DNA of 64,000 nucleotides, taken from the NCBI GenBank assembly GCA_041395385.1, contig JAWLAN010000014.1, forward strand, positions 1 through 64,000. Reading direction: 5' to 3'. Shown piece after piece: positions 57,247 through 64,000 of the stretch. A program made the position numbers and the translations under genes. Under the pieces are notes generated by a model that had not been told where the DNA came from, did no database searches, and saw only the letters and a program-made list of their open reading frames with translations. Each line of letters opens with the position of its first letter. Within the stretch, counting starts at the first letter, position 1. Origin of the DNA: JAJVHZ01 sp041395385. Its GTDB lineage: Bacteria > Pseudomonadota > Gammaproteobacteria > JAJPIJ01.

Positions 57247-58274
57247 GCCGGCGACAGCGTGAAGACCGGGATCACCTCGCCCGTGGTCACGCCGCGCCAG
57301 TTGCGGATCGGCGGCCGCGCATGGCGCTCCAGCGGCGTGTCGGCGAGCTCGCCCACCAGCCCGAGCTGGCGCAGCGTCTCGACGATGACCACGTGCAGGG
57401 CGCGGGCCGCGCCGTCCGCAACCTTGATGGCGATGCCGATGCCGCGGCCCCGCACCAGCATCGCGTGCACCGCCTCGGCACCGCTCTTGGGCAGGAAATC
57501 GCCGTGGCCGGCATGCGCCAGGGCGAGGTCGATGCGCTTCATGCCCGAGACCATCTCCGGGTGCGCCACCATGGATTCGACGATGATTCGCGGCGCCTCG
57601 CCGTAGGTCTGGTCGGGTTCGGCACGTCCGAGCCGGGCGTAGGCGCGCGCCAGCGCGGCCAGAGGCAGCGCGAAGTTGGGCGCGCTGCAGCCGTCGATGC
57701 CGACCACGAGGTCCTCGGCGGGAACGCCGCTGAAGTGCGCCACCGCGGCGCGTATTGCCCGCTGCACCGGGTGATCGATTTCCACGTAGCTCTCGATCGG
57801 GGCCCCTAACAGCTCGCTCAGCGCCAGCATGCCGGTGTGCTTGCCGGAGCAGTTGTGGTGCACCGGCGCGTAGACGTCCTCGGCGCGGGGCCGGATGTCC
57901 ATGGCCTCGAAATACAGCGGCGGATGCGTGCCGCACATCAGGTCCTGCTGTCTGCGTCCTATCTTTTGCAGCATCTCCGCCACCGTCTCGGCGTGCCGCG
58001 GCTCGCCGGAATGACTGGCGCAGCAGAGCGCGATCTCGCGGCTGTCGAAATGCAGCCGTGCGAACTCCGGATGCGCGATGAGCGGCATGGCCTGGAAGGG
58101 CTTGAGGCTGGAGCGCGGGAAGATGACGGCCTCGCTGTCGCCGCAGGCGTGCAGGGTGCGGCCGCCGGCATCCACCACCGCGATCGAGCCGTAATGCACC
58201 GCCTCGACGATGCCGCCGCGTGTGGCCACCGCGAGCGGGACATGCCCCGGCACCCGCAGCGCGGCGCCCGTCAC
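57243..58274 (-). CDS. Asparaginase of the Rhizobium ReAV type
   Basis: 343 residues. Nucleophile region RSSLKPFQAM (S55, K58), ALCCASHSGEPRHAE, NCSGKHTGML (Cys, Lys and His spaced as in the zinc-associated site of ReAV), GIDGCSAPNFALPL and PEMVSGMKRIDLALA. This class is unrelated to E. coli type I/II asparaginases. It is predicted to hydrolyse L-asparagine to aspartate and ammonia. Start and stop overlap the neighbouring genes by 4 bp. Confidence 0.9.
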   Translation of the reverse strand: MTGAALRVPGHVPLAVATRGGIVEAVHYGSIAVVDAGGRTLHACGDSEAVIFPRSSLKPFQAMPLIAHPEFARLHFDSREIALCCASHSGEPRHAETVAEMLQKIGRRQQDLMCGTHPPLYFEAMDIRPRAEDVYAPVHHNCSGKHTGMLALSELLGAPIESYVEIDHPVQRAIRAAVAHFSGVPAEDLVVGIDGCSAPNFALPLAALARAYARLGRAEPDQTYGEAPRIIVESMVAHPEMVSGMKRIDLALAHAGHGDFLPKSGAEAVHAMLVRGRGIGIAIKVADGAARALHVVIVETLRQLGLVGELADTPLERHARPPIRNWRGVTTGEVIPVFTLSPA

Positions 58275-58843
58275 GGCAGCCGCACCAGCACTTCGTCCAC
58301 CGGTTTGCGCGTCGTGGCCGGTACCTCCGCCGCGTAGCCGTACCAGAACAGCCCCACCACCGTTTCGCGCTCCGGGTCGACCCAGGTCAGCTCGAAGAAG
58401 CGCGGGTCATGAACGACCTGACCGGTCGTCCACTTCACGCCGACACCGGCGCTCCAGAGATACAGCATCATGTTCTGCGCCGCGCAGCAGCAGGCGGCAT
58501 AGTCCTCCCGCGCCCGCACCGGGTCCTCCGATCGCTCGCAGGTCAGCAGCAGCCAGCCCGGCACGGCGCGCCACCGCTTGCGTTTTTTCGCCGCGCCCAC
58601 GGCGTCGCCGCACTCCGCGATCATCTCGGCATTGAGGTCGGCAATGGCCTCTGCGGTCTCGCGCCCGAGCAGGTAGAAATGCCAGGGCTCGGTCAGGCGG
58701 TGGTTGGGCGCCCAGCGCGCCGCGTCGATGGCGGCGTGGATCAATTCCTGCGGCGGCAATTCGGCCTTGAAGTCGTGGATGGTGCGGCGCGTCGACAGCA
58801 GATGCGCGACGTTCTCCGCAGAGAGCGTGGGCTTCGGTTCCAT
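58271..58843 (-). CDS. Nitroreductase-family flavoprotein
   Basis: 190 residues with the FMN-binding N-terminus LLSTRRTIHDFKAELPPQ, AAIDAARWAPNHRLTEPWHFYLL, and a C-terminal WVDPERETVVGLFWYGYA. This resembles the YdjA-type branch, NAD(P)H-dependent oxidoreductases. The substrate is unknown. Its stop overlaps the start of the asparaginase gene by 4 bp. Confidence 0.9.
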   Translation of the reverse strand: MEPKPTLSAENVAHLLSTRRTIHDFKAELPPQELIHAAIDAARWAPNHRLTEPWHFYLLGRETAEAIADLNAEMIAECGDAVGAAKKRKRWRAVPGWLLLTCERSEDPVRAREDYAACCCAAQNMMLYLWSAGVGVKWTTGQVVHDPRFFELTWVDPERETVVGLFWYGYAAEVPATTRKPVDEVLVRLP

Positions 58844-58871
58844 GTAGGTGGTCCGGTCGTGGCCTATGATC

Positions 58872-59303
58872 TCACTGTTCGGCAGTCAGCCTCTCGAGGA
58901 TGAGGCCATGAAAGATCGCCTCGCCCGCCTGGTAACGCCAGCCGAGGTGTCCGCCGCACTGTGCGCAGACGGCGATCTGCCACCGATAGCCCTCGAACCA
59001 GGTGTGCTCGGCGACGGGTTCGCCTACCGTCGCACAGCCGACCGCGTCACGAAAGCATCCGATCTCGTAGACCCAGCCGGAGGGATTGGCGAATCGATGG
59101 GCATGGCTGCCGCCGACCACGATGCGCTGCTCGGCCTCGGTGATGGCATGGCCGCATCGGGCGCAGCGCAGCCGCCGTCGCGGCCCGCGCCGGGTCTCGG
59201 CGCCGCGCTCGCGTTCCCGGACGCCCAGCTCGAACGCGCCGACCTTCAGGCAACGCCTGACCGCCGGGATTCCGTACGGGCGAACCTGTCGAGCTTGCTG
59301 CAT
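58872..59303 (-). CDS. Cereblon-like CULT-domain protein
   Basis: 143 residues. Zinc ligands C47/C50 (CARC) and C113/C116 (CAQC) frame a CULT fold: SHAHRFANPSGWVYEIGCFRDAVGC, HTWFEGYRWQIAVC, GGHLGWRY, FHGLIL. The aromatic cage W102, W108, W122 and Y124 has the same spacing (6, 14, 2) as the thalidomide-binding cage of human cereblon and as the bacterial protein MsCI4. The residues before about 45 are basic and lack a signal peptide. The natural ligand of bacterial CULT proteins is not settled; cyclic imides such as those from C-terminal cyclised Asn/Gln are one proposal. It stands 28 bp upstream of the nitroreductase gene in the same direction. Confidence 0.9.
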   Translation of the reverse strand: MQQARQVRPYGIPAVRRCLKVGAFELGVRERERGAETRRGPRRRLRCARCGHAITEAEQRIVVGGSHAHRFANPSGWVYEIGCFRDAVGCATVGEPVAEHTWFEGYRWQIAVCAQCGGHLGWRYQAGEAIFHGLILERLTAEQ

Positions 59304-59342
59304 GCGCCGATCATAACGCCGATGGCGCGCACGGCGACCGCT

Positions 59343-60128
59343 TCAGCCGATGAGCATGCGGATGCCGACGATCGCCAGCACCGCCGCAAAGATCCGCCTG
59401 AGCGCCGCCATCGAGATCGCATGCGCCACGCGCGCCCCCAGCGGCGCGAAGACCACGCTCGCCAGCCCCGTCACGACGACCGCCGGCCAGTAGACGTATC
59501 CGCTCGCCCCCGCGGGCAGCCCGGCCGTGTGCAGCCCGGCCGCCACGTGGCTGAGCGTGGCGGCCAGCGCGATCGGCAGGCCGCAGGCGGCCGAGGTCGC
59601 GACCGCCTGGCGGATCCCGACGTTGCACCACACCAGGAAGGGAACGGTCATCGTGCCGCCGCCGATGCCCAGCACCGCCGAGAGTCCGCCGATGCCCGCG
59701 CCGACGGCCGCCATGGCCCCCGAGGACGGCAATGTGCGCGTCGGCCTGGGCTGCAGGCCGAAGGCAAGCTGCGCGGCGACCAGGAGCTCGAACAGCCCGA
59801 AGAAAATGCGCAGGGCGCTGCCCGCCAGCTGATCCGCGAGCACGCCCCCGGCGAGACTGCCGAGCACGATGCCCGGCGCGAATCGCGCGACCGCGGGCCA
59901 TTGCACGGCACCGCGGCGGTGATGCGCCCAGGTCGAGACCGTCGCCGTCAGCACGACCGTGGCGAGCGAGGTGCCAATCGCCATGTGCATGATCGCCTCG
60001 GGCAGGAATCCCAGGCCGCGGAAGATGAAGAAAAGCGCGGGCACCACCACGATGCCGCCACCCAGACCCAGCAGACCGCCGAGAAATCCCGCGAACACGC
60101 CGAGCAGCAGATAGATGAGTACCGTCAT
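59343..60128 (-). CDS. TauE/SafE family anion exporter
   Basis: 261 residues from MTVLIYLLLGVFAGFLGGLLG (60128), with about eight hydrophobic segments and the family repeat GLLGLGGGIVVVPAL / AVLGIGGGTMTVPFL. Members move organic sulfur compounds, sulfite or sulfoacetate across the inner membrane; the substrate here is not known. It precedes the CULT gene by 39 bp, so both may be cotranscribed. Confidence 0.9.
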   Translation of the reverse strand: MTVLIYLLLGVFAGFLGGLLGLGGGIVVVPALFFIFRGLGFLPEAIMHMAIGTSLATVVLTATVSTWAHHRRGAVQWPAVARFAPGIVLGSLAGGVLADQLAGSALRIFFGLFELLVAAQLAFGLQPRPTRTLPSSGAMAAVGAGIGGLSAVLGIGGGTMTVPFLVWCNVGIRQAVATSAACGLPIALAATLSHVAAGLHTAGLPAGASGYVYWPAVVVTGLASVVFAPLGARVAHAISMAALRRIFAAVLAIVGIRMLIG

Positions 60129-60343
60129 GATGGGTTCGAGTCTCCGTGGCCCCGGGGCGAGCGGCCCCATGCGCCGCCGGCGGAATGATCGCAGATCTCG
60201 CCGCGGATTTGCGCGCGCGGTGAGGCCGCGCTGACCGCTCGCGGCTCGCGGAACTCGCGTCGCATCGTAGCCCCGGCCGCGGCGCGGTGGCCATCCCGCG
60301 CCGGCGTCTTGTGCACGGACCACATGCCGGCAACAATGAGCGC

Positions 60344-62371
60344 ATGCGTGTCCACTGCTTGCCGCCATGGCAGCGCCGCACCGGTCGCGTCGTGCTGCTG
60401 CTCTGCGCCCTGACCACGGGCGCGACGGGACCGGCGTCCGCAGCCGCCGAGGCGGTGCGCGATCAGTTTCGCCGCGCCTACGCCGCCTTTCAGTCCAAGG
60501 ACATCGCCAGGGGCAAGAGCCTGAGCGACGGTCTGGAGGACTACCTGCTCTATCCGCATCTGCAGTATGAGTCCTTGCGGCGCGAGCTGGAGAAGGGCGG
60601 TCCCGACGCTGCTCGCGCCGAGGTACGGCAGTTCCTCGCCGCCCATGCCGGGACGATGGTCGGTGAACGCCTGCGTACGCAATGGCTGACGATGCTCGCC
60701 AAGCAGGGGCGATGGTCGGCGTTTCTCGAGGACTATGCCCGCCAGCAGAAGATCCCGCTGCGGTGTGCGCGCGTCCAGGCGCTGGCGGCGGCCGGCAATG
60801 TGCCCGAGTCCCTCGAGGCCGAGGCGCTCGAACTGTGGATGACCGGGGAGTCGCTGCCGCCGGAGTGCGATATCGTCGACGACTGGCTCGGCCGCAGGGA
60901 CGCGTTGACCGCGGACCTCGTGCTGCGGCGTCTCGGCCTGGCGCTCGACGAGGGCAACATCGCGCTGGCGCGGCAACTTGCGCGCGCCCTGCCTGAATGG
61001 GATCCGGCGTTGCTGAAGGTCTGGCAGGACGTCGCCGGCGACCCCCGGACGCATCTCGGCAATCCGCTGCTGCGCGCCGACACGCCGGTCACCCGCGCCA
61101 TCGTGCGCAGCGGCATCGAACGTCTCGCGCGCCGCGACGCCGGCAAGGCCTCCGCCGAGTGGCAGAAGCGACAGGAGGACTACCGGTTCAGTCCCGAGGA
61201 GCGGGGACGGATCGCCGCGACCATCGCCATCGCCGCCGTGCGCCAGGATCGCTCCGATGCGCTCGCGATCCTCGATGCGGTTCCGCAGGGTTACGCCGGC
61301 GCGGACCTGCAGCGTGCGCAGTTGATGGCGGCGCTGGAGCATCGCGACTGGGGCCGTATCGAGCGCTGGACCACGCAGCCTGCCGCCGCCGACATGAACG
61401 CCTCGCGCTGGCGGTACTGGCGCGCCCGCGCGCTGCAGCAGCTCGGCAGGCAGGGCGAGGCCGAGGCGCTCTACGGCCAACTGGTCCCGGAACGCGACTA
61501 CTACGGCCTGATGTCGGCCGGCATACTCGGTGCCGACTACAGCTTCAATCACCGCCCCCTGCCCGTTTCCGCGGCGCAGGTGGACGCGTTCCTGGGCAGG
61601 CCGGGCATCGAGCGGGCGCGTGAGCTGCACGTCCTCGCGCTCGATGCGCCGGCGCGCGCGGAATGGACCTTCGAGATCGCGGACCTGGACAGGCAGGGAC
61701 TCATGGAGGCGGCGGCGGCGGCGCACCGGCTGCAGTGGCACGACCGCGCGATCGCCTCGCTCGGCAAGGCCAGGGAATACGACGATCTCGAGGTGCGGTT
61801 CCCGCTCGGCTACACCGACGTCGTCGAGCACTACGCGCGCGAGCGCGCCCTGGAGCCGGCCGTGATGCTGAGCTTCATCCGCTCCGAGAGCGCCTTCAAT
61901 GAAGTGGCCCGCTCGCCTGCCGGGGCGCTCGGGCTGATGCAGGTCATGCCGGCCACGGGCAAGTTGACCGCCAGGCGCATCGGTCTCGCCTCGCACACGA
62001 CTGCGGACCTGCTGCGCGCACGGTCCAACGTCATGATAGGCTCCGCCTACCTGCGCGACATGCTCGACAAGCACGGCGGCAACCTCGCGATGGCGGCCGC
62101 CGCGTACAACGCCGGCCCGCTGCGGGTGAAGAAATGGCGGCCGATGCGCGATTGCATCGAGGCCGACCTGTGGGTGGACACGATCCCGTTCACCGAGACA
62201 CGCCGCTACGTGCGCAACATCCTCTTCTACACCGCACTGTACGAGATGCGGCTGCAGGAGAAGGTCCGGCCGCTGCGCGAGCGCGTGGCCTACGTCGCCG
62301 CGGAGAGCACCGCCCCGGCGAGCTGCGGCGCCGGTCCCGGGCTGGCGCAGCTGGGAGCGGGGTCGCCGTGA
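60344..62371 (+). CDS. slt: Soluble lytic murein transglycosylase (Slt70 type)
   Basis: 675 residues from MRVHCLPPWQRRTGR (60344). Signal peptide, long helical superhelical U-domain, L-domain, then the C-terminal lysozyme-like domain with catalytic Glu in MLSFIRSESAFNEVARS, GLMQVMPATG, and AAAAYNAGPLRVKKW. It cleaves murein into 1,6-anhydro-muropeptides in the periplasm. The start follows an inner Met of a longer frame; the chosen one gives a good leader. Confidence 0.95.
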   Translation: MRVHCLPPWQRRTGRVVLLLCALTTGATGPASAAAEAVRDQFRRAYAAFQSKDIARGKSLSDGLEDYLLYPHLQYESLRRELEKGGPDAARAEVRQFLAAHAGTMVGERLRTQWLTMLAKQGRWSAFLEDYARQQKIPLRCARVQALAAAGNVPESLEAEALELWMTGESLPPECDIVDDWLGRRDALTADLVLRRLGLALDEGNIALARQLARALPEWDPALLKVWQDVAGDPRTHLGNPLLRADTPVTRAIVRSGIERLARRDAGKASAEWQKRQEDYRFSPEERGRIAATIAIAAVRQDRSDALAILDAVPQGYAGADLQRAQLMAALEHRDWGRIERWTTQPAAADMNASRWRYWRARALQQLGRQGEAEALYGQLVPERDYYGLMSAGILGADYSFNHRPLPVSAAQVDAFLGRPGIERARELHVLALDAPARAEWTFEIADLDRQGLMEAAAAAHRLQWHDRAIASLGKAREYDDLEVRFPLGYTDVVEHYARERALEPAVMLSFIRSESAFNEVARSPAGALGLMQVMPATGKLTARRIGLASHTTADLLRARSNVMIGSAYLRDMLDKHGGNLAMAAAAYNAGPLRVKKWRPMRDCIEADLWVDTIPFTETRRYVRNILFYTALYEMRLQEKVRPLRERVAYVAAESTAPASCGAGPGLAQLGAGSP

Positions 62372-62420
62372 GCCGCCGCCCGCGCCTTGCCGCGTAGAAC
62401 CCGTCAGTCTGGAGGCATCG

Positions 62421-63392
62421 ATGCAGATCCGTAACGTTTGCGTACTGGGAGGCAGCGGTTTCGTCGGCCGCCACCTCGTCAACCGTCTGCACATGGAAGG
62501 TTGCCGCGTGCGCGTGCTGAGCCGCCATCGCGAGCGCAGCCGTCACCTGCTGGTGATCCCCACCGTGGAGGTCGTCGAGGTCGACGTTCACGACCCGATG
62601 CGGCTGCGCGAGGCGATGGACGGGGCCGATGCCGTCATCAACCTGGTCGGAATCCTCAACGAGCGCGGTGATCAGGGGCGCGGCTTCCACAAGGCGCACG
62701 TCGAGCTCACCACGCGGGTCATCGATTTCTGCAAGCGCAACGGCACCAAGCGGCTGCTGCACATGAGCGCGCTGCACGCCTCGCCGCAGGGCCCGAGCAA
62801 TTATCTGCGCAGCAAGGGCATCGCCGAGGAGCACGTGATGGCCGCCGCAGGCGCCGGGCTGCAGGTGACGGTGTTCCGGCCCTCGGTCATCTTCGGGCCG
62901 GAGGACAGCTTTCTGAACCGCTTCGCCGGCCTGCTGCGGCTGTCCCCGGTGCTGCCGCTCGCCAAGCCCAACGCCCGCTTCGCGCCGGTCTACGTCGGCG
63001 ACGTCGTGGAGGCCTACGCGCGCGCGCTGCGCGAGAAGACGACCTTCGGCAGGCGCTACGACCTGTGCGGCCCGCGCACCTACACCCTGCGCGAGCTGGT
63101 CCTCTACACCCGCGCCCTGGTCCGGTCGCGGGCCATGGTCATCGGCCTCGGGGATCTCCTGTCACGCCTGCAGGCCGGCGTCATGGAATACGTGCCCGGC
63201 AAGCCACTTTCGCGCGACAACCTGCGTTCGTTGAGCATCGACAGCGTTTGCACCGGCGAGAACGGCCTCACGACGCTGGGGATCACGCCCACCGCCCTGG
63301 AGACCATCGCGCCACAATACCTCGCGCACCGCTACTCGCGGGCGCGCTACGCGGAGTACCGCAGCGAGGCGGGCCGCGCGCGCGCCTATTGA
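62421..63392 (+). CDS. NDUFA9-like NAD(P)-dependent epimerase/reductase
   Basis: 323 residues with an extended short-chain fold: N-terminal VCVLGGSGFVGRHLVNRL, then DAVINLVGILNE, RLLHMSALHASPQGPSNYLRSKGIAEE (SAL and YxxxK-like), and FRPSVIFGPEDSFLNRFAGLLR. This is the complex-I-associated NDUFA9-like branch. Its substrate in bacteria is unknown. It follows slt by 49 bp and precedes cca. Confidence 0.88.
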   Translation: MQIRNVCVLGGSGFVGRHLVNRLHMEGCRVRVLSRHRERSRHLLVIPTVEVVEVDVHDPMRLREAMDGADAVINLVGILNERGDQGRGFHKAHVELTTRVIDFCKRNGTKRLLHMSALHASPQGPSNYLRSKGIAEEHVMAAAGAGLQVTVFRPSVIFGPEDSFLNRFAGLLRLSPVLPLAKPNARFAPVYVGDVVEAYARALREKTTFGRRYDLCGPRTYTLRELVLYTRALVRSRAMVIGLGDLLSRLQAGVMEYVPGKPLSRDNLRSLSIDSVCTGENGLTTLGITPTALETIAPQYLAHRYSRARYAEYRSEAGRARAY

Positions 63393-63506
63393 TGCGCCGC
63401 CCCCCAGCGGCGGCAGCGCGCGCCCGGGCCCGCAAGACCGGGCATCGGATGGCGATGCGCCAACCGCGCCGAGGTCCGCACCGGATCCGATGACGACCAA
63501 CCCGCC

Positions 63507-64000
63507 ATGAGTCTGCCCTCGATGCAGGTCTACCGGGTCGGCGGCGCGGTGCGCGACCGCCTGCTCGGCAGACCGGTGCAGGACTGCGACTGGGTGGTGG
63601 TAGGCGCCACGCCTGCGCAGATGGAGGCGCTCGGCTACAAACCGGTCGGCCGTGACTTCCCCGTCTTCCTGCATCCCGTCACCAAGGAGGAGTATGCGCT
63701 CGCACGCACGGAGCGGAAGTCCGGCCGCGGCTACAAGGGCTTCCTGGTGCACGCCTCCCCGGAGGTCACGCTCGAGGAGGACCTGCGCCGCCGTGACCTC
63801 ACCATCAACGCCATGGCGGAGGCCGCGGACGGCACGCTCATCGATCCGTACGACGGCCAGGCCGATCTGAGCGCCGGCGTGCTACGTCACGTCTCGCCGG
63901 CGTTCGTCGAGGATCCGCTGCGCGTGCTGCGCGTGGCCCGGTTCGCGGCCCGTTTCGATTTCCGTGTCGCCGCGGAGACGATGGACCTGATGCGGGCGAT
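63507..64000 (+). CDS. cca: CCA tRNA nucleotidyltransferase, N-terminal part (continues beyond window)
   Basis: The visible 164 residues start at the ATG at 63507 and open with MQVYRVGGAVRDRLLGRPVQDCDWVVVGATPAQMEALGY after a short leader, then EYALARTERKSGRGYKGF, LEEDLRRRDLTINAMAEA and DPLRVLRVARFAARFDF. These are the nucleotidyltransferase blocks of bacterial CCA-adding enzymes, with the metal-binding DxD in QDCDW. The frame stays open to the window end, so the C-terminal phosphohydrolase part is not visible. Confidence 0.93.
   Translation, partial: MSLPSMQVYRVGGAVRDRLLGRPVQDCDWVVVGATPAQMEALGYKPVGRDFPVFLHPVTKEEYALARTERKSGRGYKGFLVHASPEVTLEEDLRRRDLTINAMAEAADGTLIDPYDGQADLSAGVLRHVSPAFVEDPLRVLRVARFAARFDFRVAAETMDLMRA

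Noticed and set aside
60125..62494. Long minus-strand frame opposite slt
   Set aside because: It is antisense to a clear Slt gene and lacks any recognisable domain; high GC makes such frames common.

Overview
The window reads as a piece of a high-GC gammaproteobacterial chromosome. The evidence is the set of neighbourhoods usual in that class: glyQ-glyS followed by gmhB and a PlsC-type acyltransferase, trxA next to rho, lptM-lysA, tesA divergent from ybbA-ybbP, glnA with ntrB-ntrC, and slt followed by a complex-I-type reductase and cca. CysDN, an NAD-type formate dehydrogenase, a quinoprotein dehydrogenase and a VPLPA-CTERM sorting signal would fit a Chromatiales-like sulfur or C1 oxidiser, but that placement is inference. 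I see no rRNA, tRNA or CRISPR array.

Layout. 0-5.5 kb: the end of an unidentified gene, then a c-di-GMP enzyme with a receiver domain and a BarA-like hybrid kinase (likely one phosphorelay), and an unidentified protein. 5.7-11 kb: glycyl-tRNA synthetase, heptose phosphatase, acyltransferase and a TfpX-type pilin accessory protein. 11.1-31.5 kb: an accessory island built around tungsten/molybdenum. It holds a tungstate ABC transporter (tupBCA) with a ModE-type regulator, a molbindin, a frameshifted binding protein, the wreck of a VPLPA-CTERM protein, a cassette of a TiaS-like protein, a small membrane protein and an unusually large TonB receptor, a YqeC-type protein, an aldehyde dehydrogenase with its DUF779 partner, an isochorismatase-like hydrolase, and the formate dehydrogenase operon fdsGBA-fdhD-fdsD. 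31.8-64 kb: mainly housekeeping (hemB, ntrBC, glnA, lysA, rhlB, trxA, rho, cysDN, tesA, ybbAP, hemH, slt, cca), with an ISL3-type insertion sequence between the ntrB-side DUF4124 gene and glnA, a quinoprotein dehydrogenase, and a bacterial cereblon-like CULT protein.

How it fits together. A 20-bp palindrome, ATATGC-N8-GCATAT, lies directly upstream of tupBCA, of the TiaS-like/membrane/TonB-receptor cassette, and of fdsG, with a weaker copy at the YqeC-type gene. The obvious candidate to bind it is the ModE-type regulator encoded at the end of the tup operon. This predicts one oxyanion-responsive regulon joining tungstate import, a W/Mo-dependent formate dehydrogenase and an outer-membrane uptake cassette of unknown substrate. 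That cassette is the best candidate here for an undescribed system.

Separately, glnA carries a sigma-54 promoter with two NtrC sites, and ntrB has its own NtrC site.

Sequence integrity. Four genes carry indel-type frameshifts: the binding protein near 16.07 kb, the VPLPA-CTERM gene at 16.2-17.0 kb, fdsA near 28.85 kb, and the ISL3 transposase. Read checking is needed to tell real decay from sequencing error; the VPLPA-CTERM gene has so many lesions that real decay seems likely there.
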